NCBI RefSeq assembly: GCF_000003605.2
Contig: NW_003113969.1
Span: 77,609-100,759, forward strand
Direction of reading: 5' to 3'
DNA length: 23,151 bases
From: Saccoglossus kowalevskii
Lineage: Eukaryota; Hemichordata; Enteropneusta; Harrimaniidae
Part shown: positions 1 to 11,165 of the stretch, piece after piece
How the letters are laid out: each line of letters begins with the position of its first letter
Numbering within the stretch: the first letter of the stretch is position 1
Notes under the pieces: model-generated
The model's input: only the letters and a program-made list of their open reading frames with translations
Told to the model about the DNA's origin: nothing
Database searches by the model: none
Position numbers and translations under genes: made by a program

Positions 1-1476
1 TCAGATTTTATTGAACAATTAATATCAGATAGAAATCCTTCTATCTCTCTAGTGTATGATTTATGTTAAAGATATACTACAATTTTGTATTTTGGAGAGA
101 TGTGGCAAAATAATAAATTTGTATGTTGTTCACACATAAACTCTCAGATTGTTTAATTATAATAAAGGTATGATAACGTGCACTAATTTAATTAAAGCTG
201 CAAGCAGCATCTGTGGGGTTTCAATTATAAACAGTGAAACATGCAGCAAGTAGCATTCAGACACAGAAATCAAAATGGCTGCTGGTCATGTGATCACAGG
301 AAGTTATTGGCAGTTTGGTAGCTGCCAGTAAAGGAATGATATATCCCAAGTTTCAACCAAATCCATTGAGATTTCTGGAGTTTTCACAAAACCCAAGATG
401 GTAACCCAAAGGTTTGGTCACGTGACTAACAGGAAGGTGTATGCTTCAGTTCAGACATACCTATATATATATATATACCATAGAAAATTCGGAAGTTTTT
501 GTGCAGCGGTTGCCGTGATGAACGTTATGGAAAAAAAGCGGAAGAAGGCAGATAGAGGAACTACTCCTACAAAAACAATAGAGCTTTCTCATTAGATTTT
601 CTACAAACTAATGTCCTATTAGTAGCTGATTGTATCAATTGTTTTAAAATGAATGACGGTTAAGTTCGGTTTTCAAGAAAACCAAGTTCATTCATAACAG
701 TATTTTTCAAAAACTCTTGGGATACATACCCTGCCAAAAATCACTATGAGCATTATTTCACTTGGATAGTACCGATTGCCAACATTTGGGGCCTGGCTCA
801 TGGTCTAAATTATACATTCGGATAAACAGTTGAATATATGTGAACAATACATTTCAGATGGATCTGGGCAAATTCTGCAGATTCAGTGATTGGATTACTT
901 GCAAGATGCTCAATGTAGAATTGTGATATAAGAATAACGTAAATGAATTTAACATAAATCGCGATAACGTTTGGATGGCTGGTCCTATGCGAAACATTAA
1001 ATGGAAGAAATGAAAACTATGGACTAGTTATCATTCTAAAGTAAATATGCCTAAAATGTTATGTTTCATCAAGATATAAGAGTGACAGATCAATTGTTTC
1101 TTTTCATAAACAATAATAAACATTTAATTATCACAACAAGATGGCGACTTTTCGTCAAAAATAGATATGCCGTTAAGTTGATTGGAATATATGATGTCAT
1201 AAATAAGTGAAGATAATCATAAAAACATATCCTTTGTATTATTGAAAGTATACGCCATGGACTAGGCAAAGTAAAACGTTACTGTAAAGAGCCACAATCA
1301 TCGTGTCCCACTTAAGTCACATATAACATATATATATACAATTCGGATGCCCAGTGTGGACGACTGTGGTGCATTATTCATTGACTATGTTGGGGAAAAT
1401 AAGCTAACTAGCTAAACCCGGTGAAGGTGGTACTGTAAAATAGTAATAATCAATCTGATATGTTCATCTTTTCTAG
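1..1476. other. Upstream non-coding stretch, probably fukutin intron
   Basis: No exon is supported here. The next exon (from 1477) opens in phase 0 after a good acceptor (TTTTCTAG), so this stretch is most simply the intron before it. I looked for an ATG followed by a hydrophobic anchor and a GT donor and found none. Around 200-480 there is repeat-like sequence with an AAAATGGC word near 273, a stretch resembling the 'AAGTTTGAACAAAATCCATCTG' type of repeat seen further right, and a short TA run at 462-477. Another TA run lies near 1327-1338. A 65-codon open frame at 398-595 crosses the TA run and shows no protein family resemblance. Confidence 0.5.
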
Positions 1477-4400
1477 AACCCGCTCAAACTATTTCTGGAG
1501 GTTGCAGACTCCAACAAGATCCCGGTGTTTTTAATAGATACGCAAATATTACAGGCCATATCTGATTGTCAGGAGACAGGGCAACGCCTTGAAATGTGCA
1601 GTTGTTTCTACCATGCAGAGAATAACATCATCACTTTTGCCGTGTTAGAATTAGATTTAAAATATAAGGTATATGTATGATTCTTGATTTCAAAAATAGA
1701 TAGTGTTAATTTGGTTCTCCTATTCCACATAAGATTATTGAAGCCCTACATACATGAATAATGTTCAGCTTTATGTTCTTTGTAAATAAGATAAAACACA
1801 GAAACTAAAATACATTGCATTGATTGCGACCAATAAATGTACTGTTTACCCTTATCCTAATAATATACAAGAGAGACAAATATTGTATATTTAATATATA
1901 ACGTTCAAGTAGTCAAATCATTCAAAATACTCTCACATATTGCCATTAACGACTGTTGCATTATGTGTACGCAAATCCTGCAATAATTTTGATAGTGTAT
2001 TCAGTACATGTTAACTGATGCTGAGGAATTACAAGTATTTTTTTCCAAACTCAGTAGAACACTACACATTGAACTTACTAACGTGTTCAACGTCTTAATT
2101 TTAGCGATGAATTTAGTGTGTTAACAGTTTAAGATACTGAACTAATTCTCATTTTATTATAGGAAGCATTTTTTGATGAAATGAGACAAAAAGGTTTTAC
2201 AAGCATATCTATTACTGGTCCAGATTCTACACAGTCATCGGCGGTTACTCTGCACTATATATTTGCAAAATCCGGATTTGTTGTTCATCTAATATTTTTT
2301 TATGAGAGGATTGGTAACTTTTGGTGGCATGGCGCACTCACATTGGAGGACATACAAGCAGTTGGCATGGGAGAAAATGCAAAGGGGGTGGATCTATCAA
2401 AGTGTGTGACTGGACAGCATGCACAAGCCTTTGATAAGTATGTTATATTACATTTTCAAGGACATATAATAATATCATGTTGACATGCATTATGCGTTTT
2501 TATTCTTGGGGGTTTATTTTGTATATTTTATTGTTTATCTTGGATATTTATTTGTAAACACTATAAAATACTGCATAATTTCACACATAGCATAAACAAT
2601 AAAAAATGTTATGACACAAACGATCCTCAACATTCAACGCATTTACTCGTATTTCAACTCCCCGTAAACATGGAGATACAACATACGGAAATAACATTAA
2701 TAATAATAATATATATTCGAATAAACAGGTAATTCTTTGGCTTATCACAGGGATAGAGGGACTTTGGCCTAATGCATTAATGTGTATATTTATTAGGAAT
2801 CTAAGGCTTGTAGCCCTATTATTATGGTTCAAATTCACTTCTTCTTTTTCTGCCATATGAGAAACCCGCTGAACAGTATGGTCTCAAATTTTCTTTAATG
2901 ATAGGATGTTAACTGGTGCAGCAGACTTTTAGGAATTATGAATGGTCAACTGGTTTGACAGCCATATTGAATTGAAATTAGTGCAACTGGCAATTTGAAC
3001 CAGGGTTTAGGTGACCTTTTCCACAATGTTTTTTTCTCTAAACGTCTGAAAACCATTGAACACATTGATCTGAAATTTGTTTTTTCGCATCAATGCGTGA
3101 GCACATTAAAATTTGAAAAAACTAAACAGAAAGTTTTTATTGATGCCAAAAATGGCAAAAAAATAGTGTTTGTTTTGAGTGCTTTAACCAATCAACTTGA
3201 TATTTGGCATGTAGCATGTATGGCCGAATTGTATCAAATCAGTTTGATCAGTCATGTAGTTTCGCAGCCATCTTTAATTTTCGACACCAATGTTTGGTCA
3301 TTTCTTGATATTTTACATGTACCACATACAGTCAAAGAAAAACAAACAATTTGGTTTGACCACGTGATTAACAACAAAAACGAGATCTGTGATTAACAAC
3401 AAAAATGGCACAATTAATTTGCTTCATATGATTGCTACGACCTATCGGCTTGATATTTTGTACATAACATTTTATGGCTAATCCTTGTTACAAGAACAAA
3501 TAATAAATTTGATCAGTCGGTTTTGTTTAAATATAACAACTGAATGTAGTGATTGTTTATGGATGGCCCTGTACAACAGAAAACAGTATGTTACTTAAAC
3601 TTTATTGCATACACATTCACACGAACCTACTTGGATTACACGGATGCCGCTTGCAGCATTAATTCGTTGTTTGTTTGTTTGTTTGTTTGTTTGTTTGTTT
3701 TTTCAAAAAAAATACCAGCCCTTCTGATACAATTATTGTTTAACCTTTTATCGAAATAAAATGTATCAATGTTGTACACATCTTATTTTAACAGGATGGA
3801 TATTGTGTCCAGGAATGTAGATGGTGTGACGATAAACGTGCCAAGATTCCCACTGGTGCTTTTGAATCAAAAACAATACTCGAACTTTGTTGGTTGCAAC
3901 TATACCAGGGTTAAAGTGTTCCAGAAAAAGAATGGCGCTGATATGAGCAAAGTAGCAATAAATTTCAAGATTCGTGTTCGGACTCTGTTGCATGATACGA
4001 AGAAGGTACTTGATGGACTGGGAATTCGATTTTGGTTGAGCGCCGGCACCTTATTAGGTACATCATTAGTGATTGTTCTAGTTGGTTGGAGAGAAGCAGA
4101 ATTGAACATTTAGATAAATATATTTTTGTTGCTGTTTCTACCAGCAAGGATGACCCAATTAAGACTATATTCTTGATCATAAAGCTTGATATCATCATTT
4201 TAAGGTTACATATTTTTGATAATCTTATAGAAATTATATTAAGCTTTTGAAGAGATTGTCGTATCCAGTGGATCGCATGTCAACTGTTTGTTGTCGATCC
4301 TTAAAACGTAATCAAGCGTACAGCAGTAATCTGCATTTATATTTCTTTGGAATTATGTTGATTTAGACGATTTAATTATAACATTGTTGGCACTAACGAG

Positions 4401-7099
4401 AAATCACCTAAATAAACCAGGTAATACTCCCAGCCTCCCTTAAGATATCCCATAATAGAACACACTTCAAAAACACATTAAAGCATTACCTACTACAGAA
4501 TTAAACCTTTTACCTTATCAATATGTTTTTTACACATCAGATTTGTTATTTTCTTTTATTTCCTCCTTCTATAAGTTGTATATTACTATTCTTGGATGTC
4601 CTACCTACCTAACTCCAGTTTATTTGAATTATTCTAATCATTATTTAATCATTTAACCAGTTTTATTACCATAATATCATACAATAAGTTGGTTCTTGGA
4701 CTAGATTAGTTCAGACGAACTATTTTCCTTGGACCAAACCAGAAAATTTCAAACATCCTTTTTTTTCTTCATTCTCACATTGTTTGTTTTCTGTTGTTGT
4801 ATATTTTCTGGTTAAGTAAATCAAATCAAATCAAATCAAATCAATACAAACAACTACGCACAAGTATTTATTGTTGAATATAAGCTCTACCCCGGGTACG
4901 TGTGTCGTGGTGTTGGCGAAAAAAAGAAAAGGTTATCCAAGCTCTGCCTCCACCAGGTTTGTTCTTGTGGTTTTTACCCCGCTTGGGGTGATGTGTGAAC
5001 ATATACGCGTTTTTACACAGTAACCTATTTTGACACGTTATGCCATCTAATGTATGCAATACTTTTTTAATGTAATGTAATGCATGGTAACACCAGGTTT
5101 AATGGTACCAAATTAATAGTATATTATTTTCCCCAAATATGAATTTACAACAAGAACCGCACTTTAATGTATATTTATCTTGTCTTCTGGCAGGGTGGTT
5201 TCGAGAATGTGATACTATGCATTATTCACGAGATGTTGATATTGAAATATGGGCAAAAGACTACGACTCGAGAATAATACAGGCATTTCAGGATGCTGGA
5301 TTTTGTCTCATAACTAATAATGGAAAGGTAAAGGATTGTTTTCAATTGATCAGATTTTCATTTCATTTTTTATGCACGAAATCTTACCCGTAATTAGGAG
5401 ATTTTATTGTCGTCGTCGCTGTAGTCGTACTCGACTTAAACAACGGCCGTTTTAGATATATTACTTTCAAACTTTTACAATACCACAAGACATTTGTATT
5501 CAAACGTTTGTTAAACTTGGTTATGATGTTAACCAATATGAAATATAAATCATTTGTTCATAGAAATACAAATTAAAAGTTCCCATTCTATAATGGGCCT
5601 TGGGATTACTAGTGAATTCATGTTATTATTATTGCGGAGACCTACTTATGATTATTGTAATTACTTTTTAGCTTTTTACCACTGTTTTTCATTGATTTTA
5701 GTCAAAATCAATATTGAAACCAGCATTCAAGATACTTTATTTCCTTCTTGTTTTAACATTTATTTTAAAACAAAATTTCGCTTCTACATTACAATTAACA
5801 TATTAATCCCCTTTTAAAAATATTATAATCACTGTGCATTTTTTTTTTTTTTATTTCTCAAAGAACATTATATACTATTATATTTGAGTGTGTATGATAT
5901 GTTTGTTTACACTATTATCATAAACTGGTATAATTGTTCATGTTGAAATCATACACATTATAAATATATTTACACTAATTTCATGTATGTTTTGCAGCCC
6001 GAATTTGGTTTATCATTGGCTTTCAAACATGATGTGGGCCTCAAACTGGACGTGTTTTTGGATTATGAATCAAATGATTCCACATGGAATATGATGACGT
6101 ATGATAGCAAGGAAAATTACCAACAATTCAAGTATGGAAATTATATAAGTATATTATCATACTATATAAACTAATTTAGATATCATTTATAAAACGAGTG
6201 TAGTATTTTTCATATATTCCGATCTTTTCGGGATCCTATTTATCCTATGTATTCGTTTCGTAGATTTTTGTCATAATAAATACATGGCGATTGTAAACTC
6301 TGAGTGCTTAAAAAGAATTCTCAGCGTGTTCGGTATTCAGTTTACCGACGATGTACAGCTGCGGCTAAGCAATTTTGCTGATTTGGACGGAAATCAATAT
6401 ATTTAATGTTATATTTTTAGTGTCTTCAACATCAAAACGCACGTTGATGAGTGTATAAAGGAAACTATATTATTCACCATAGTCTAAACAGTTATTTGAA
6501 AAAATATTGAAAATCCTTGGAGATAACGCCCCAATTTTGAATGCATCGACCAATCAGATCATCAATAGCTCACTGGATATCGGGGTAAAAATATCCAATG
6601 GACTGTATCGCATGCATGATACATGGTATGAAGGATGATCACATATTTACAAACTTGTTTTTTTACAATTCAAACGGTATATGACAAAAATATACAGTTC
6701 AAATAAATATAAGTCGCATTCTTCTGTAGCGTGGGCAGAGGATCATAACTAATGTTTTTATATGCATTCAATAAAATATTTTTTTTTTTCAAATGATGTG
6801 TTTGAAAACACCAAAGCATTAAATAATTCACTTATACATTTTCTTTCAGGGTCACGCTACCTCGATTCACACTCTGTTGGACTGAATTTCTCGAAATGAA
6901 GTTAAGCGTTCCCTGCGAGAGCGAATTGTACATTGTAGAATCATATGGAAAACAATGGACTGAACGTGTGAAGACATGGGACCCGTTTAAAAGTCCACTG
7001 AACGTTGTGAAGGTGGGAGTATGGAGCAAAGCCGACTCAATGAAGTTTGGGAGACATCTATGGGAATGTTATTACCAATCATTGAATAAGTTGGCCTAA
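1477..7099 (+). CDS. FKTN: Fukutin orthologue, 5'-partial (six exons)
   Basis: Exons: 1477-1668, 2163-2437, 3795-4057, 5194-5327, 5998-6131, 6850-7099 (stop TAA 7097-7099). All five introns are GT..AG and all phases join, giving 415 codons. Family knowledge: fukutin is a Golgi ribitol-5-phosphate transferase acting on the O-mannosyl glycan of alpha-dystroglycan; human fukutin has 461 residues. Seen here (numbering from the first codon in the window): KIPVFLID near the start, WWHG-type segment in exon 2, FWLSAGTLLG then W245, the DxD-type acidic motif DVD at 257-259, a second acidic motif LKLDVF around 303-308, FTLCWTEF at the start of the last exon, and VKTWDPFKSP near the C terminus. These match the LicD/nucleotidyltransferase region in order and spacing. 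About 50 N-terminal residues, including the signal anchor, are missing and probably lie left of the window. FKRP is the nearest alternative, but the C-terminal motifs are those of fukutin. Confidence 0.94.
1669..2162 (+). other. Fukutin intron (phase 0)
   Basis: Starts GTATAT after AAG and ends in TTATTATAG. AT-rich; nothing else recognised. Confidence 0.85.
2438..3794 (+). other. Fukutin intron (phase 2), repeat-bearing
   Basis: Starts GTATGT and ends TTTTAACAG. It contains a 133-codon open frame at 2995-3396 with no recognisable domain. A 16-base word TGATTAACAACAAAAA occurs twice close together near 3364 and 3390. A GTTT microsatellite lies near 3666-3702. The open frame has no splice logic with the fukutin exons, so I read it as chance or old repeat sequence. 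Confidence 0.75.
3666..3702. repeat. (GTTT)n microsatellite
   Basis: About eight to nine tandem GTTT units run into a T tract, inside a fukutin intron. Confidence 0.95.
4058..5193 (+). other. Fukutin intron (phase 1), possible retroelement tail
   Basis: Starts GTACAT and ends TTCTGGCAG. The 4410-4842 part has low-G, pyrimidine-rich stretches and ends in five AAATC units (4818-4842). A short tandem tail like this is typical of the 3' end of some non-LTR retroelements or SINEs, but no reverse transcriptase coding sequence is visible, so this is only a suggestion. Confidence 0.6.
4818..4842. repeat. (AAATC)5 tandem repeat
   Basis: Five exact copies of AAATC. It could be the tail of a non-LTR element inserted in + orientation, or a simple microsatellite. 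Confidence 0.95.
5328..5997 (+). other. Fukutin intron (phase 0)
   Basis: Starts GTAAAG after AAG and ends TGTTTTGCAG. It is AT-rich with a T tract near 5840-5852. An 87-codon open frame at 5554-5817 is low-complexity AT-rich sequence and not convincing coding. Confidence 0.85.
6132..6849 (+). other. Fukutin intron (phase 2)
   Basis: Starts GTATGG and ends TTTCTTTCAG. AT-rich, with a T tract near 6779-6789. No other feature seen. Confidence 0.85.
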
Positions 7100-8499
7100 A
7101 CCTATTTCTCCTTGCAGAGACTATGGGTATTTTATCACTAAACTAGGTAGTCGCCAGGGAACGTCCCACTAGTTGCGGCTCTCTGTAGCCCCCTAGGTCA
7201 GGTCATAAGTTCAAAGACTCTGCAAGGGAGAGTGCCTACATTCTTTATATATAAATTTGCTGCAGTTATCAATCGTTATTACCACAGATTCATATTACCC
7301 GTAGACATGGCAACTACAAATCTGAACAGAGTTTAAGTTGAATATGGTGTCTCAAACATTCAGTTTTATTGGCCCACATCTTACATATACTGGTGACCTT
7401 ATGAGTTCAATTTGATACACCTCCACACTGTACGTATCGCCGTGTCGGTTGTATTTGTCATGACCAATTTTAATTGTTTCGGTTACAACTGGGCGGTTGA
7501 TAAGAATTCCTTCTGAAGCCTATGGCCATAATTTTTGACAAATTTGGTCATAAATTGCATGACAATGTTAATTAGTTTATTATGTTTATTATGTGTTAGA
7601 GTAAAGATTTATGAGAAACGTGTCCTAATTTCTTGAAAATTGCTGTTTTTAGAACAATTCCATAGATTACAAAGTAAAAGAAAAATTGCATTTTTTTTAC
7701 ACTTTTTAAAACCCAGATTTTTTAAATAATTCAGAACAAAAAGTACTCCATCATTAACATTGTATGATTTTTTTCAGCCAGGCTAGATTTTGAGATATTG
7801 CATAATATCTCTGCCATAGGAACCTGTGGTAAAAGTGTTATAATAGTGTCAAAATGGCCACTTTTCACTAAAATACAACCATCAATATCGCGAAAAAATG
7901 GCTGGTGACCCCCAACTTTTTTTAAGTCAATATCCTTATATTGCCTTGGAGTACAGTTTATTGCAAAATGAATAAATTCTGGGTTTTTTAATTTATGAGT
8001 AGGCTTCTACCTTAAACGCTAATCAGGTCTTTTCTGTAAAAATTCTCTTGATTTGCTCACTCTGGAAGTTAACAGCCTCCAAAATACTTGTTATAAACTT
8101 ACAGTCCCAAGCATTCATTGGTCATTTTTTTCAACTCACTCGAATATTACAAAAGCAGTCACAAACCATAAATGTACACCACAATGTTGGCAAGTTTGAA
8201 GACTGTCAGTATGAAGGAAACCTATAGCTCTATACCAACAGTACATCGTGCATGAATTCTCAAGACATTAAAAACAATTCAGTGTAAATTTTTCACAGGG
8301 TACTTTGAAGCTACCGGACTAGTGCCTATAAACTCACCAAGGCTGTTAAATTATTTGATTTGAAAGAGGAATGTAGAGCCACATTTGAAAAGTTGATAAA
8401 ATGTCTGACTTATGCAAAAAGTATGTATGTATTGACATATGACACTGATACTGACATATGACACTGACGTAGGTGTTGGGAGCTGTATAATACACATCA
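7100..8499. other. Fukutin 3' flank and UTR
   Basis: Non-coding sequence after the fukutin stop. An AATAAA at 7971-7976 is a possible but rather distant poly(A) signal. Short words such as AAAATGGCCAC near 7852 resemble the dispersed repeat described to the right. Two copies of GACATATGACACTGA lie close together near 8434-8467. No gene seen. Confidence 0.6.
7792..7811. repeat. Perfect short hairpin, 8-bp arms
   Basis: GAGATATT and AATATCTC are separated by a GCAT loop. It lies in the fukutin 3' flank. No terminator role is implied in a eukaryotic setting; it may be part of an old repeat. Confidence 0.7.
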
Positions 8500-9164
8500 A
8501 CTAAGCTAGAAAAAAACAAGCCATGCATGGGACAGTCACTGTTTGTTATCACTTTTAAAATATATAGTTGTATTTATAGTAATATAGTTGGAACATAAAC
8601 ATGTGAGAGATATGGATCCAGAAGCTGATGTTTGATAAAATTAAAATGATTGACATTCAGTCTTGTATCTGATCAGCAAATAAGTACTAGTCCATATTGA
8701 GAGATATTGCTCTTGAACAAAATAAAATAGCCACCAATCAGCCATTTTGAATGCGAATGACGTGCAGCAACGACTAATAATGTCTAATGTGTGTACCAAG
8801 TTTGAACAAAATCTATCTGTAAACGGCCCGTTCTGGAATGTCAGAAATGCTTGATTTCAATGATTTTTCAGCACAAAAATGGCCACCATTCGGGCTTTTT
8901 GAATTGCATTTAAACCAATAAATGTATATCTATGACATGATGTATAATGAATATATGAAATTTGAACATAATCAGTCAAAGCACATTCATTAAAACAAAA
9001 TGGCCACCAGTCAGCCTTTTTGAATTCGATCTAAAAAAACAAAATGACGTGCATCATGGTCTCATAATGTCCAATGTTTGAACAAAATCCATCTGTAAAC
9101 AGAAATCCGGTTCAGGAATGCCAGAAATGCTTGATTTTGATAATTTTTCAGTGCAATTTGGCTA

Positions 9165-9372
9165 CTGTGGAATACTTTATTTTAGCTGGAATTAATTTTC
9201 GCTGAAAAGGCTTTTTGGGCGTTTTGTATGGAATTTATTTTCACTGATTTTTGTTGAGTTTAATCTGAAATATAGGAAAAAAAGGATATTCGCTGGATTT
9301 TATTTTCACGGAATCATCCTTTCAGCGAAAATATCGAAAATAAATTCCAAGCGAAAATAAAGTATTCTACAG
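9165..9372. mobile_element. TA-flanked MITE, nested in repeat copy A
   Basis: The ends are inverted: left CTGTGGAATACTTTATTTT and, read on the other strand from the right, CTGTAGAATACTTTATTTT, one mismatch in 19. Weaker inverted similarity (TTTTCGCTGAAA) continues inward for about 45 bases. The 208-bp element is bounded by TA on each side (9163-9164 and 9373-9374), as expected for Tc1/mariner-type target duplication. It has no coding capacity. Confidence 0.85.
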
Positions 9373-9480
9373 TATCTTGAACCAGATCAAGAAACAAATA
9401 TATGTATAATATTATGTATGATGTATGTGTGAAATTTGAATGTATTTTGGTCAGGTATGTCTAAGATATACCAGTAGGTC

Positions 9481-9483
<3 letters not shown>

Positions 9484-9517
<34 letters not shown>
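9484..9517. repeat. (AC)17 microsatellite
   Basis: An uninterrupted AC run of about 34 bases near the right end of repeat copy A, followed by GCACGCACA. Copy B has a degenerate ATGCATGCATGCACGG at the matching place, so the run probably expanded from a similar purine-pyrimidine seed. Confidence 0.95.
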
Positions 9518-9521
<4 letters not shown>

Positions 9522-9700
9522 GCACAGAGTTTTCTGACTGCGCCCAAATGGAGACTAATAACAAAGCACAAATCAATTATTTAAAATTTAATAACATAAA
9601 GATACTCGTGACAATTATTCAAAATTCAATAAGAAAAGGAGTAAATTATGAAAACGCCGACATTTAAAATCATATTACACTGGCCTCTTAAAGTAAAGAC

Positions 9701-11165
9701 ACTGGTACTCTACATGGTGTTAAAATAAATATATATATATATATATACCACCCCAATGCCACCCATTCTAAGATGGAATAATGGAACATGCAGGACTTTT
9801 TTTGTATTCTTGACATTGCTTTTTCATTTATTTACTGTCAACACCATATTTTTTATGAACACAAAAACAGCAACATTGCCAGCCGAGTTGCTGACTGGTT
9901 TGCAATGGGCATCTAAAGATCATTAGAACTAGTTAGTTCAAACCATTTTTACAAGGGCGCGCCAATCGGCTTAATGACACAAAAGCAACTGTGTCTTGAT
10001 GTGTCAGTACAAACATATTGTTTGGATAACTTTGCCATTTATTATATAGAAATTGATATGTTTGAATAAAAAAAATTAAAACACAATTGCATCTTGATGA
10101 TCTATTTTATTTTCAATGTGTTTGAGTCTATAAGCTTCAGGTCTCAATTTGTTTTAAAGGTCAGACAGTAATCAGCAACTTTGTTTTGGTGTCCAGAAAA
10201 ATATGGTGGTGACAATATGTATATATATTAAACATGATTAATCAAGAATGGTGACAGTTTGAGGGGTGATGGTCTTCACAGGGATGACATGTGACATATA
10301 CAATGAGTGTAGTGTAGACGTTGCTTATTTCCACAAAATTTGATTTTACTGCAAAACCACCACCTGCTTTGAGAATTCAATCATTGATTCGGCACCAAAT
10401 AAAATTCATCATCATATTTGCAAACAGTTTTGGACTACAAGACAACATAGTGTCAGTTGGCCATTTGAAATAGAATCTCAGAAAAAAAATCAACTATAAT
10501 CTTTGTGAAACAATACATTGCCTCTGTGCTGAGTTTGAATAAACTTAGTAATTGCATTCTTAAGTTATAAGCAAAAATTGTAAAAGATAAGTATTTTTTT
10601 TAGATGCACAGTCGCCAGTCAGCCAATTTCGATAAAATACAGAAAAACTGGAAGTGCCACAGTCCCCCCCTACAGGTCTCACCAATATACCAACACAATC
10701 GGTCATTGGAACTCAACATGTAGGTTTGTATCCCATTTTTTTATCAAATTTGGCCACCAGTCGGCCATTTTAAATCTGATCTGGGACAAAAATCAAGGGC
10801 ATATTTATACCATTATATGTCAACTATGTAAAAGGTTAGAGAAACATTTAACAATATATCCCTCCCGGTAAACCACAGAGAAAATGCAATTGACTGATGG
10901 AATCAAATCCATACAAACTGTATGCCTCTATACAATGCTGAAGTGGAGTGACCACCTTAATGAACAGTTCTATTGCTATTCTTGTAGAGAATCCCCTTCA
11001 AAGATCATGTTTTTACAGTGTAATGTTTCAGAACCAAAGTCTTGTAACTGTAAACTTAACACTTCTGTAAAAACCATACAATTTTCTTAGTCCCTTCAAG
11101 TGTTCTATTTGGACAGGCTTCACAGTACATTTGTATTTTAAATTACAGTAAAACTAAAGCAGTTA
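9701..11165. other. Intergenic stretch beyond CRIPT 3' end
   Basis: No gene seen. It holds a TA run (9729-9747) and further isolated copies or remnants of the GGCCACCAGTCGGCCATTTT word near 10448, 10610 and 10750. The part next to 11166 should contain the CRIPT 3' UTR, read on the - strand. No canonical AATAAA was found on that strand within the first few hundred bases; one lies about 1.1 kb away near 10037. A 68-codon + strand frame at 10884-11090 has no recognisable domain. Confidence 0.5.

Larger units (their letters stand above)
8500..9700 (+). repeat. Long dispersed repeat, copy A
   Basis: This stretch shares many blocks in the same order with 11240-12240. Shared blocks include ACAAGCCATNNATGG at the left, ATTAAAATGATTGACATT, GATGTATAATGA, GAACAAAATCCATCTGTAAA, CCAGAAATGCTTGAT, ATGATGTATGTGTGAA and a right end with TTTTCNGACTGCGNCC followed by GACTAATAA. 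Within it the unit AAAATGGCCACCNNTCNGCC with TTTTGAAT recurs at about 8724, 8877 and 8997. No transposase or reverse transcriptase frame is visible, so it is probably a non-autonomous or decayed element. The copy is interrupted by a MITE at 9165-9372. Confidence 0.8.
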
